From JADHMP01 sp016779985 (GTDB lineage Bacteria; Bacteroidota; Bacteroidia; Flavobacteriales; Flavobacteriaceae), in NCBI GenBank assembly GCA_016779985.1, contig JADHMP010000017.1:1-23021 (forward strand): a stretch of 23,021 nucleotides of DNA, given 5' to 3'. The translations under genes and the position numbers were made by a program. A model generated the notes under the pieces. It made no database searches. It was given only the letters and a program-made list of their open reading frames with translations, and was not told the origin of the DNA. Positions 6,928-15,216 of this stretch are shown piece by piece (the stretch's first letter is position 1; each line of letters starts with the position of its first letter).

Positions 6928-8553
6928 TTGAAAAGAAAATTAACCAAGGTTTTTGAAAATGTAGTGCGTGCATTAGTTTTTTTGCCTTGTACTATTTTTT
7001 TTTCTTGTATAGACCCTTTTGTTCCAGAATTCGATTATAAGGAAGACATAATAATCATTAATGGTATTGCTTCTACGGTTCCAGGAGCCACTAACGTTAC
7101 CGTTGAAAAAACCTTATTAGAATTTAATAAATACAAATTAAAATTTGTTTCAGGATGTACTGTAGAATTAGTTAATTCTGAATCTAAAGAACGTTTTCGT
7201 TTTGAAGAAAAAAATGAGAGTTACGTTCTATCAAATGAATTTAAAGTTGTATCTGGATCCCGATGGGAGATAGAAGTCACACTGCCCAATGGAGAGGTGT
7301 ATAAATCAACTAGTGAAGTTGTTCCGAAACAAGTACCTATCCTTGATATTTCATATGAGTTTAATACTGAAATGACTTATGATGAATCCTATGACGGTTA
7401 TGTGCCCGGCCATGAGATACGAATTGATTTTCTCGACCCTGCTGATCAAAAAAACTATTTTTTGTATCAATATAGAGCTTATGAAAAAGAGCGTTTTTGC
7501 CAAATTTGTGAATTGGGTGTTTTCAGAAACGGAGAATGTCTTACACAGGTTAATAATCCCTTACTTACAAAAGACTACTACACCTACGCCTGTGATAAGA
7601 GTTGCTGGAAGATAAATTATAATGAAGAGGTGATTGTTTTTAGTGATGAGTTTACCAATGGAAAGCAAATTTCTGACTTGCTTGTAGGCAAACTGCCTCT
7701 TTATTCAAAGCAAGATATTTTAGTTGAAGTGATTCAACTAAATATTTCTCAAGATGCCTATAAATATTATAAAACCATAAAAGATCTTGTAGACAATAAC
7801 AGCGGGTTGAATGCACCCTTGCCCACTGCCTTGATTGGAAATATTTATGGTTTGACAACTCCAGATAAAACTGTTTTAGGGAGATTTAGCACAGGTGCCT
7901 CAGAAATAAAAACAGTGTTTATAGAACGTAGAAATCAACCTGATAAAATTTTAGGTGATTTAATTGGATTAGAACCTGAAAATTTTGGAGATCCCCTCCC
8001 TGATCCCATAACTTATTATTCTCCTTGTGATGAGTCAAGGTCTAGAACTTCTCTCTTGAGTCAGGCCTATCGCTCTCTTTTTGGTGAATTAGAAAGCCCA
8101 GAAGAAAATCTAGATTTAGATAATGATGGTATTTTAAATAAAGAGGACAATTGCGTCACTTTACCCAATGTAGATCAATCTGATTTAGATGGGGACGGCC
8201 TGGGAGATGTATGTGATAATGATGCCGATGGCGATGGATATATTTTATCCTATGAAAACAGCTGTGATTCAAGTGATTTAGATGCCCAGAATGTTCCCCT
8301 TGACTATGACAACGATTTCATTCCAGATTGTGTGGATGAAGATGATGATAATGATGGCTATTCAGATGAATTTGAAGAAGCTGCTGAAACTGACCCACTA
8401 AATATTGAAAGCGTACCTCTAGATTCAGATCAAGATGGATTGCCAGATGTGATCGAAACATCAAGACGAACAGACCCTAACAATCCTGACACTGATGGAG
8501 ACGGTGTTAGAGATGGTGATGATAATTATCCAAGAGACTCAACAAGAAATTAG
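6928..8553 (+). CDS. DUF4249 lipoprotein with C-terminal thrombospondin type 3 calcium repeats
   Basis: Numbered from TTG 6928, 541 residues. A signal sequence ends in FFSC (Cys27), so it is a lipoprotein. Residues ~30-380 match DUF4249, a Bacteroidota surface-lipoprotein family encoded beside TonB-dependent receptors. This part holds a Cys-rich stretch (CQIC, GEC, CDKSCW). From about residue 395 it changes to acidic thrombospondin type 3-like repeats (DLDNDGILN, DLDGDGLGDVCD, DADGDGY, DSDQDGLPD, DTDGDGVRDGDDNYP) that would bind many calcium ions and act as a rigid stalk. DUF4249 proteins normally end without such repeats, so this is a fusion. TTG 6907 overlaps the promoter, and no ATG exists before the conserved region. 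The stop is 2 bases before the receptor start, implying coupled translation. Probably an accessory lipoprotein for uptake of an unknown substrate. Confidence 0.85.
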   Translation: MKRKLTKVFENVVRALVFLPCTIFFSCIDPFVPEFDYKEDIIIINGIASTVPGATNVTVEKTLLEFNKYKLKFVSGCTVELVNSESKERFRFEEKNESYVLSNEFKVVSGSRWEIEVTLPNGEVYKSTSEVVPKQVPILDISYEFNTEMTYDESYDGYVPGHEIRIDFLDPADQKNYFLYQYRAYEKERFCQICELGVFRNGECLTQVNNPLLTKDYYTYACDKSCWKINYNEEVIVFSDEFTNGKQISDLLVGKLPLYSKQDILVEVIQLNISQDAYKYYKTIKDLVDNNSGLNAPLPTALIGNIYGLTTPDKTVLGRFSTGASEIKTVFIERRNQPDKILGDLIGLEPENFGDPLPDPITYYSPCDESRSRTSLLSQAYRSLFGELESPEENLDLDNDGILNKEDNCVTLPNVDQSDLDGDGLGDVCDNDADGDGYILSYENSCDSSDLDAQNVPLDYDNDFIPDCVDEDDDNDGYSDEFEEAAETDPLNIESVPLDSDQDGLPDVIETSRRTDPNNPDTDGDGVRDGDDNYPRDSTRN

Positions 8554-8555
8554 GT

Positions 8556-10973
8556 TTGAAAATAAAAAAACAACTTCTTATAGTAACACTCTTGCTCTTC
8601 ATCTTTGGGGTGAGCAGCTTTTCTTTTGGTCAAGATTATTCCCTAACCCTTAAAGTGATTGATCAAGAATCAGAAAACCCTCTCAGCGGTGTGACGATCA
8701 TCATTTCACCTTGTGATTGCGGAGGTATCACAAACCTAAATGGAATTTTTACAAAGAAGTTAAAGCAGGACAACTATTCTCTCAATATTGACTATCTAGG
8801 TTATGGCTCAAAAAACGTTATGGTTGATCTAAACGGCAATAAAACCCTCACTATTTCAATGGAGGTAGAAGAAGAGGAACTGTCAGAGGTTGTGCTTCTA
8901 GCTCAAAAACGCAACAAAAATATTGAAAGCACTCAAATGGGTGTGTTGGAGCTCAACATTAGAGAATTGAAAAAGGCACCATCAGCCCTTGGGGAATTTG
9001 ATGTATTAAGAAGTATTTCTTTAATGGCAGGTGTCAACAATTCAGGAGATGTAAGTAATGGGGTTTCGATTCGAGGTGGGTCTTTAGACCAAAATTTACT
9101 TTTTTATGATGCCGCTCCAGTCTTCAATCCTACTCACCTTTTTGGACTGTTATCTGTTTTCACTCCTGATGTTATTGCTGGTGTTGATATCTATCGTGCC
9201 AATATTCCTTCAAAATATGGTGGCAGAATTGCTTCAGTTCTTGACATTAAGGTCAAAAATCCTTTTGTAGATAAATTCAAATTAGAAGGAGGCATTGGAT
9301 TGATGTCTAGTAAACTGACCGTTACCACTCCCCTTATCAAAGACAAACTATTGATGATTGCTGGTGGAAGAGCTGGATTAAGCGACATTTTTTTTCCTCT
9401 ACTGGTGCCTCGTTTAAAAAACACTAAAGCCAAATTTTTTGATAGTACTGTCAAATTATTGTACTTGCTCAACTCAAGCAATCAATTTACCTACACACAT
9501 TTTTATTCCAAAGATTTTTATCAATTGGATCTGGTTTCATCGGTTGAAAATATTGTAGCTCAAGCCAATCAATATGACTATAAAACTCAAAATCATACAT
9601 TGAGATGGTTGCATACATTTAAAAATGAAACGAATCTAACAGGATACTTAATTCACAGTGATTATACTCCTCAAAACTTATTCCCAGAAATTGATTCAGA
9701 CAATGTCATTGGTTTTAAATCTCGAATACAATACACTAGAGCTCAATTTGAATTTACAAACAATAAAAAAGAGGATTTGGGTTATTATTTAGGGCTTGAG
9801 ACTAAAAGGTATCAAATAAGCCCTGGGAGCTTGGATCCAGGAAACGGCAATTCAATAAATCCTGTTGATCTAACAAAAGAAACAGGCTATGAGTCTTCTA
9901 TCTATGCCAATTTAGATTGGCGTCCAACCCCAAAGCTTTCTGTTTCTGGTGGCTTGAGGCTTACTCAATTTATGCTATTGGGGCCTTATGATGAAGCGCA
10001 ATACGATGAAAACGGTTTATTTGATGGTATTACCTCTTTTGAAGAGCAAGAAACAGTCATTAATTATTTCAACCCAGAGCCTCGTTTGGGGATCAATTAT
10101 AAAATAGCAGATAATACTTCTATAAAAATGAGTTATGCTAGAATTTTTCAATATATCCAAAATATATATAATACAAATTCACCACTGCCAACTTCTCGTT
10201 GGAAAATTTCTGATCGTTATATCTCCCCTCAGAAAAACAATACTTATGGGCTTGGACTTTACCAAAATATTCCAGAGAAATATTTAGAATTTTCTCTCGA
10301 AGGATACTACAGAAAAACTGACAATAACTTAACGTATCGGCAAGGAGCAGATTTTTTCTTGTCTGAATTTATTGAAAATGAAATTACACAAGTTGAGGGT
10401 CAATCTTATGGTATTGAATTGAATTTAAATAAAACAATCGGAAAATTCAATGGTGTTTTCAACTACACTTGGTCTAGAAGCTTATTAAAATCTAATGAAC
10501 AAAACCCAGCGTTTAGAATTAATAACAACAGCTGGTTTGCTTCAGATTTTGATCGTCCGCATACTTTTAATGCAACCATCAATTTTGAAGGAGATCTATA
10601 CAACACAGTTAGTTTTAATTTTGTGGGTCAAACAGGTAGGCCCTACACCATTGCGAATGGTATTTTTGAACAGCAGAACGTTAAAATTCCAATTTATTTA
10701 TCACGAAATAATTCTCGCCTGCCGACCTATCATAGGTTAGATTTTTCTTGGAAAATCTCCTATAGAAAAGACCCTAATAAACGATTCAAAGGGGATTGGA
10801 TCTTCACAGTATACAATGTTTATGGAAAACGGAATCCTTTCAACATCTACTACACTCAACGAAATGGTAAAATTGATAGTGATGTCTTTTTAGGCAGCCC
10901 TTTAGGTGCTTATGAATTATCTGTTCTAAGAAGCCCACTTATTTCCCTTTCTTATAATTTTAGATTTCAATAG
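8556..10973 (+). CDS. TonB-dependent outer-membrane receptor with carboxypeptidase-like N-terminal domain
   Basis: An 805-residue receptor. Residues 1-25 are a Sec signal. About 28-103 form a CarboxypepD_reg-like beta-sandwich (LTLKVIDQESENPLSGVTI, then YSLNIDYLGYGSKNV), as in SusC/FecA-like receptors of Bacteroidota. About 125-232 form the plug (FDVLRSISLMAGVNNS, GVSIRGGSLDQNLLFYDAAPV, SKYGGRIASVLDI). The rest, to SLSYNFRF, is the 22-strand barrel. It should import a ligand across the outer membrane using TonB energy. The start is TTG 8556: no Met occurs before residue 102 and the signal peptide follows directly. Two bases separate it from the DUF4249 stop, so the two genes form an operon. 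The substrate is unknown; the lipoprotein partner is DUF4249 rather than SusD, so glycan uptake is not implied. Confidence 0.93.
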   Translation: MKIKKQLLIVTLLLFIFGVSSFSFGQDYSLTLKVIDQESENPLSGVTIIISPCDCGGITNLNGIFTKKLKQDNYSLNIDYLGYGSKNVMVDLNGNKTLTISMEVEEEELSEVVLLAQKRNKNIESTQMGVLELNIRELKKAPSALGEFDVLRSISLMAGVNNSGDVSNGVSIRGGSLDQNLLFYDAAPVFNPTHLFGLLSVFTPDVIAGVDIYRANIPSKYGGRIASVLDIKVKNPFVDKFKLEGGIGLMSSKLTVTTPLIKDKLLMIAGGRAGLSDIFFPLLVPRLKNTKAKFFDSTVKLLYLLNSSNQFTYTHFYSKDFYQLDLVSSVENIVAQANQYDYKTQNHTLRWLHTFKNETNLTGYLIHSDYTPQNLFPEIDSDNVIGFKSRIQYTRAQFEFTNNKKEDLGYYLGLETKRYQISPGSLDPGNGNSINPVDLTKETGYESSIYANLDWRPTPKLSVSGGLRLTQFMLLGPYDEAQYDENGLFDGITSFEEQETVINYFNPEPRLGINYKIADNTSIKMSYARIFQYIQNIYNTNSPLPTSRWKISDRYISPQKNNTYGLGLYQNIPEKYLEFSLEGYYRKTDNNLTYRQGADFFLSEFIENEITQVEGQSYGIELNLNKTIGKFNGVFNYTWSRSLLKSNEQNPAFRINNNSWFASDFDRPHTFNATINFEGDLYNTVSFNFVGQTGRPYTIANGIFEQQNVKIPIYLSRNNSRLPTYHRLDFSWKISYRKDPNKRFKGDWIFTVYNVYGKRNPFNIYYTQRNGKIDSDVFLGSPLGAYELSVLRSPLISLSYNFRFQ

Positions 10974-11188
10974 GTGACCGAAAAAAAAGGATAAAGGGGG
11001 AATTTTAATACTAATTATATCACAATATCTATTTTTTTAAAAGTAAACTACTTTTATTTTTGATTTAGCCTTTTAAAATAAAAGATGAATATCAAAGAAC
11101 AACCACTGCTGTTAACTATAAATACTACTTTTAGTACATTTTTACCTGATGGTTTACTAAATCCTTTTTAGACTCCAATTTTTTAAAC

Positions 11189-11380
11189 ATGCCAAATAAT
11201 TTTGTTCTAATCAGCTTTTTTGTTGTAATCCTTTGGGGGATTTTAAGGGAGATTATAACCGGTAATAATTTTACAATTCCCAAAAAGGTAGATTTCATAA
11301 TAGCATTGATCATTGGATTATGGATTCTCTATGCGGTCTATGACTCTTTATTTAAGTTTCAAATACCCCCTTTAGGATGA
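11189..11380 (+). CDS. Small two-helix membrane protein, unknown function
   Basis: 63 residues with two hydrophobic helices (FVLISFFVVILWGILREI and VDFIIALIIGLWILYAVY) separated by a short polar linker (TGNNFTIPKK). The ATG is preceded by an AT-rich leader without a clear ribosome site. An opposite-strand ORF over the same bases has no membrane or signal pattern and is discarded. I do not recognise a family; the call rests on the clean helix-linker-helix pattern. The 10974-11188 gap before it holds a TAnnTTTG-like box (TATTTTTG, 11055-11062) and a 28-codon micro-ORF at 11085-11171 that I do not call. Confidence 0.55.
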   Translation: MPNNFVLISFFVVILWGILREIITGNNFTIPKKVDFIIALIIGLWILYAVYDSLFKFQIPPLG

Positions 11381-11441
11381 ATGTTTTTATAATATTGGAA
11401 TAAAAAAAATAATTATACTATAACTTTCAATTTATGGCATC

Positions 11442-11451
11442 TTTGTATATT
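11442..11451 (+). promoter_or_regulatory. TTTGTATATT promoter element before the NTF2-like lipoprotein gene
   Basis: The extended context GGCATCTTTGTATATT places the G of TTTG 33 bases before the start codon. It nearly matches the element before the paralogous gene (AACATCTTTGTATATT at 19404). Confidence 0.5.
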
Positions 11452-11477
11452 TATGTATTAATCGTAAATCAATTCAA

Positions 11478-11987
11478 ATGAAAAAAATTTTAACTTTATC
11501 ATGTTTATGCCTCTTACTAATTAATTGTGCAGCACCCGAAACTAAAGCCACAGCTACTGTAACAAACCAAGATGAAAAATCAATAGGTGTTGCAAAACTT
11601 ATGAAAGGATATGTTGATAACAATTTTGATGGAAGTATCCTTTCAGAAGATTGCATTGTTAGATTTAACAATATTGAATTAAAAAAAGAAGATTTTATGG
11701 GCTTAGCCCCCCTTCATCACAGTATGTTTGATAACATTTCTTTTCCTGATGGCTGGATAGAAACGATTCACTATCATGGTGAAAATTGGAATGAAGGCAA
11801 TGGAGAAACGTGGTCCAACCAGTGGTCTGATTGGACAGCAACTTCAAAAATATCTGGCGAAACGCATACGAATAGAAGTCATTTCAACTACAAATGGGAG
11901 AACGGTAAAATTGTTGAGGTCAATGCGCTCTTCTCAGACTTATGGTATTCTAAAGAATTAACTGCTTTTATGGAAAAACAGCAATAA
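11478..11987 (+). CDS. NTF2-like (SnoaL-like) fold lipoprotein
   Basis: 169 residues. The signal ends in a lipobox (LLLINC, Cys17), so it is lipid-anchored. The remainder is a cone-shaped NTF2-like domain: an early helix (VAKLMKGYVDNNFDG), a central helix-strand region with LHHSMFDNISF, then Trp-rich strands (WSNQWSDWTATSKISGE) and FNYKWENGKIVEV. It aligns by eye with the secreted protein at 19442 (HH-x2-F/Y-x-N-I; W-x2-W-x2-W-x-A-T-S-K; KW-x2-GK-I/V-V), so the two are paralogues. Members of this fold bind small hydrophobic ligands or act as enzymes; no catalytic residue can be named here. It has the shared promoter element upstream and its own terminator downstream, so it is monocistronic. 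Confidence 0.75.
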   Translation: MKKILTLSCLCLLLINCAAPETKATATVTNQDEKSIGVAKLMKGYVDNNFDGSILSEDCIVRFNNIELKKEDFMGLAPLHHSMFDNISFPDGWIETIHYHGENWNEGNGETWSNQWSDWTATSKISGETHTNRSHFNYKWENGKIVEVNALFSDLWYSKELTAFMEKQQ

Positions 11988-12007
11988 TTAATTCTTATTT
12001 CTTGTGC

Positions 12008-12032
12008 ACCCTCCTTAGTTGGAGGGTTTTTT
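12008..12032 (+). terminator. Intrinsic terminator after the NTF2-like lipoprotein gene
   Basis: A perfect 7-bp stem ACCCTCC / GGAGGGT with loop TTAGTT, followed by six T. Same stem sequence as the terminator at 4113. Confidence 0.9.
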
Positions 12033-12125
12033 GTTTACCCTACGCTCATTCTCAAAAATGAGCTCTTAGGTTGGTTCTTAGAATTTGATTTAAATAAAAT
12101 AATATGCTACCAAAGGATTGAAAAA

Positions 12126-12575
12126 ATGGCAGATTTGAAATATGAATTAGTGGCTACTTTTAGTCTAATCATAGCTATTGTAGCTATTATGGGTTTGATT
12201 AAAAATAAGTTAAACATGTTTTTTTTGAGTTATTTCATTATTGGACTTTTGATTGTTGAAGCTGAGTTTAGACGCTATTTTACTTCAATGTCATCGCACA
12301 ATTTTTTCTTTGGTTCTTTATTTTTAATACAAGTGATTCTTAGTATTCCTTTTAAGAATGACACTCGCTGGCATAAAAATTGGAATCTCATAAAAAGACT
12401 TTTTGCAATTTGCCTTATCAATACTGCTGCTATAATTGGTATTTACAGTTATGATTATACGGGTATACTCAGCCCAGTAGAAATTAAATCTATAGCCCTT
12501 GAACATGGGTATTATGCATTACTATCAATGGTAGCTGTATTTTTTTGTATAAAAAATAAGGTAATCCACAAATAA
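12126..12575 (+). CDS. Four-helix integral membrane protein, unknown function
   Basis: 149 residues with four predicted membrane helices: ELVATFSLIIAIVAIMGLI, FFLSYFIIGLLIVEAEF, FFFGSLFLIQVILSI, and a pair of weaker hydrophobic segments near LFAICLINTAAIIGIY and YYALLSMVAVFFCI, so four or five spans. The loops are short and basic on the side of KNKLN and NWNLIKR, suggesting a cytoplasmic orientation by the positive-inside rule. No motif or family is recognised. It follows the NTF2-like terminator and precedes a mini-CDGSH ORF by 78 bases; co-transcription with that ORF is possible but not shown. Confidence 0.65.
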   Translation: MADLKYELVATFSLIIAIVAIMGLIKNKLNMFFLSYFIIGLLIVEAEFRRYFTSMSSHNFFFGSLFLIQVILSIPFKNDTRWHKNWNLIKRLFAICLINTAAIIGIYSYDYTGILSPVEIKSIALEHGYYALLSMVAVFFCIKNKVIHK

Positions 12576-12653
12576 TTTTAGCACTCAATTAATAATTCTT
12601 TGATACTGAATTAACCTTGGAATAAATAAACATCAGTTATTTAGTAAAAAAAA

Positions 12654-12761
12654 ATGGATACTGTATTAGTTGGAGACATCTATGTAAATGTTGAGTGTAC
12701 CTGTGGAAACACAAATAATCCCTATAACTTGTGCGATGGCTCGCATTGGTCATGTAAATAA
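12654..12761 (+). CDS. 35-residue mini-CDGSH iron-sulfur protein
   Basis: ATG 12654 to TAA 12761 encodes a very short protein with C15-T-C17-GNTNNPYNL-C27-DGSH31. All four ligands of the CDGSH 2Fe-2S cluster (three Cys, one His) are present. The interval between the second and third Cys is nine residues, one longer than the usual eight. A fourth Cys (34) lies near the end. Normal CDGSH domains are about 40 residues and usually part of larger or dimeric proteins, so this would be close to a bare cluster-binding loop. It shares CGNT-x-NP and CDGSH with the 27-residue protein at 3443, so they form a small family. Function in electron or cluster transfer is inferred only from the motif. Confidence 0.7.
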   Translation: MDTVLVGDIYVNVECTCGNTNNPYNLCDGSHWSCK

Positions 12762-12921
12762 CCCAATGTTTCTGTTGATCATTTAAAAACAAACCCTTTG
12801 TTTCTTAAAATAGAACCTTAACAGTTGGTTCTATAAATCAAGAATTACCGCGTTCTGACTTTTCTTATTTCATTGCGTTATATATTTTTTGTAAATTGCT
12901 TTTAACTAACCATATACCAAA

Positions 12922-15084
12922 ATGAAATCAAACTATTTTTTAGGTTTATTTATTGCCCTTGCTTTTTCATGCCAAAATGAAATTACGGTCCTAACCGTTG
13001 AGGGAGTAAATGACCAAGTGCTATCCAACGCAAACATGTATGAAGGTGACTGGCTTACTTATGGAAAAAATTATTCAGAAGATAGGTTCAGTAGTTTAAA
13101 TCAAATAACTAAGGAAAACATTTCAGATTTGGGCCTCGCATGGCACATAAATCTTGGAACTAAAAGGGGTATTGAAGCCACTCCAGTGGTCGTAGATGGA
13201 ATTATGTTTTTAACTGGACCTTGGAGTGTTGTTTATGCAATTGATGTAAGAGAAGGAGAAATTCTATGGACCTATGACCCTAAGGTCCCCAAAGAAACAG
13301 GAGAGTTAGCCTGTTGTGATGTGGTTAATCGAGGTGTATCCATTTATAAGGGAAGTGTTTTTGTAGGGACATTAGACGGTCGCTTGATCTCACTTGATTC
13401 AAAAAAAGGAAGTGTTAATTGGACCGTTGACACCATTGAAGGGTTTAGAGACGAATGGAGTTATACCATCACTGGTGCTCCTAGAGTTTTTGATGGAAAA
13501 GTGTTAATTGGAAATGGCGGTGCAGAATATGGTGTGAGAGGTTTTTTTACAGCATATGATGCAATGACAGGTGCTAAAATATGGAGGTTTTATACTGTCC
13601 CAGGTGACCCAAAAAAGCCTTTTGAATCAGAAGCAATGAAAAAAGCTGTGGAAACTTGGAACGGAGAATGGTGGAAATATGGTGGCGGTGGAACCACCTG
13701 GGATTCTTTTGCCTACGATCCAGAGTTAGAGTTGGTTTATGTAGGCACTGGCAATGGCTCCCCCTGGCATCAAGAAATTAGGAGTCCCGGTGGCGGAGAT
13801 AACCTCTACCTCTGTTCCATTTTGGCGGTGGACGTAAAAACAGGAAAGCTGAAATGGCACTATCAAACTACCCCTGGCGATACGTGGGATTATACTTCGG
13901 TTCAACAGATTATTTTGGCAGACTTGAAAATCAACAATAAGCAAGAAAAAGTGTTAATGCAAGCCCCAAAAAATGGTTTTTTCTATGTACTAAATAGAGA
14001 AAATGGGAAGTTACTCTCTGCCGACCCTTTTGTTTATGTCAACTGGGCAAAAAGTGTTGATCTCGAAACAGGGAGACCAATCGAAACTTTAGGAGCGAGA
14101 CATAAGGATATAAATAAAGAGATTTTTCCTGGGCCTTGGGGTGGACACAATTGGCAAGCCATGGCTTTTAATCCAAATAAAAACTTAGTTTTTATTCCTT
14201 CTAGAGAGCTTTCTTTTATCTATGGTAGAGATGAGAATTTTGAAACCAATACTATACAATATGTGGAGGGTCCAGAAAACACAAAAATCCAAACTTTTAA
14301 ATTTGATAAAAAACAATGGAACACGGGTACCGCTGGATTGCCAGGAAGTCCAGAAAACAATAGAATGACAAGCCTTGACTCAGTAGCCTCTGCTATTGAG
14401 CTTAAAAACGGAAAACTCATTGCATGGGATCCTGTTCAAAAGAAAGAGGTTTGGTCCTATGATCATGAAACCCCATGGAATTCAGGCGTACTTTCAACAG
14501 ATGATTTGGTTTTTCAAGGAGACCCAAAAGGACTTTTTAGGGCCCATGATATCAATACTGGATCTGTTATATGGGAATACGATTTAAAATCTGGTATCAT
14601 TGCACCTCCCATAACCTACATGGTTGATGGCATCCAATATATTACCATTGCTGCTGGTTGGGGTGGATCTTATGGATTATATAATAGACACACTCCTAGC
14701 TTAAAACCGGGAACAATTTATACTTTTGCTTTAAATGAACAAAATCAGATTCCCAATTATCCAGATGTGGAAAAACTAACCTTACTAAACTTGGAAAATA
14801 CACTAAGTCAAAGAGAAATTGATAATGGTGGAAAACTATTTGCGAGATACTGTCAGCAATGCCATAGGCTCCAAAAAAATGATTTTGGAGGATACCCCGG
14901 CGGAGGTAATATTCCCGACTTAACTTACAGTAAAGCATCTATTTTCGATATGTTTGATAATATTGTCCTCGATGGAGTTTTTTTACCAAAAGGAATGCCC
15001 AGTTTTGGTGACAGATTAAACAAAGAACAAACAAACAAAATCAAAGAATATATTATTAGCATAGCCAACAAGAGTAAATCCTAA
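12922..15084 (+). CDS. PQQ-dependent dehydrogenase with C-terminal cytochrome c (quinohaemoprotein), lipoprotein
   Basis: 720 residues. A lipobox (AFSC, Cys17) anchors it to a membrane on the periplasmic side. Residues ~40-605 form the eight-bladed beta-propeller of PQQ alcohol dehydrogenases. It has the adjacent-cysteine pair Cys131-Cys132 that forms the ring disulfide over PQQ, Glu202 in NGGAEYGVRG, Asn278 in GTGNGSPW, and the presumed catalytic Asp323 in GDTWDYTS. The residue two places after that Asp is Thr, not the Asp typical of lanthanide enzymes, so calcium is the likelier metal. Residues ~630-715 are a class I cytochrome c with CQQCH (644-648) and axial Met692 in KGMPSFGD. It would oxidise an alcohol or sugar and pass electrons to the respiratory chain. 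No PQQ synthesis genes lie in the window. Substrate unknown. Confidence 0.93.
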   Translation: MKSNYFLGLFIALAFSCQNEITVLTVEGVNDQVLSNANMYEGDWLTYGKNYSEDRFSSLNQITKENISDLGLAWHINLGTKRGIEATPVVVDGIMFLTGPWSVVYAIDVREGEILWTYDPKVPKETGELACCDVVNRGVSIYKGSVFVGTLDGRLISLDSKKGSVNWTVDTIEGFRDEWSYTITGAPRVFDGKVLIGNGGAEYGVRGFFTAYDAMTGAKIWRFYTVPGDPKKPFESEAMKKAVETWNGEWWKYGGGGTTWDSFAYDPELELVYVGTGNGSPWHQEIRSPGGGDNLYLCSILAVDVKTGKLKWHYQTTPGDTWDYTSVQQIILADLKINNKQEKVLMQAPKNGFFYVLNRENGKLLSADPFVYVNWAKSVDLETGRPIETLGARHKDINKEIFPGPWGGHNWQAMAFNPNKNLVFIPSRELSFIYGRDENFETNTIQYVEGPENTKIQTFKFDKKQWNTGTAGLPGSPENNRMTSLDSVASAIELKNGKLIAWDPVQKKEVWSYDHETPWNSGVLSTDDLVFQGDPKGLFRAHDINTGSVIWEYDLKSGIIAPPITYMVDGIQYITIAAGWGGSYGLYNRHTPSLKPGTIYTFALNEQNQIPNYPDVEKLTLLNLENTLSQREIDNGGKLFARYCQQCHRLQKNDFGGYPGGGNIPDLTYSKASIFDMFDNIVLDGVFLPKGMPSFGDRLNKEQTNKIKEYIISIANKSKS

Positions 15085-15216
15085 GTTTCTTGTACAATAC
15101 AAAGAAGCAAGCCTTTATATTGCACAAAAAACATTGAAAATAATTATATCATTCTTGTGAAAATTCAAGGTTAGGACAAAATGTTAGTTTAAATGCTACA
15201 GATTCCAATCTATAAA

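Noticed and set aside
11085..11171. 28-codon ORF after a TATTTTTG box
   Set aside because: A promoter-like box precedes it, but the peptide has no recognisable feature; could be a leader peptide or chance.
11131..11313. Minus-strand ORF opposite the small two-helix protein
   Set aside because: The plus-strand reading gives a clean helix-linker-helix pattern; the minus-strand reading shows no coherent feature.
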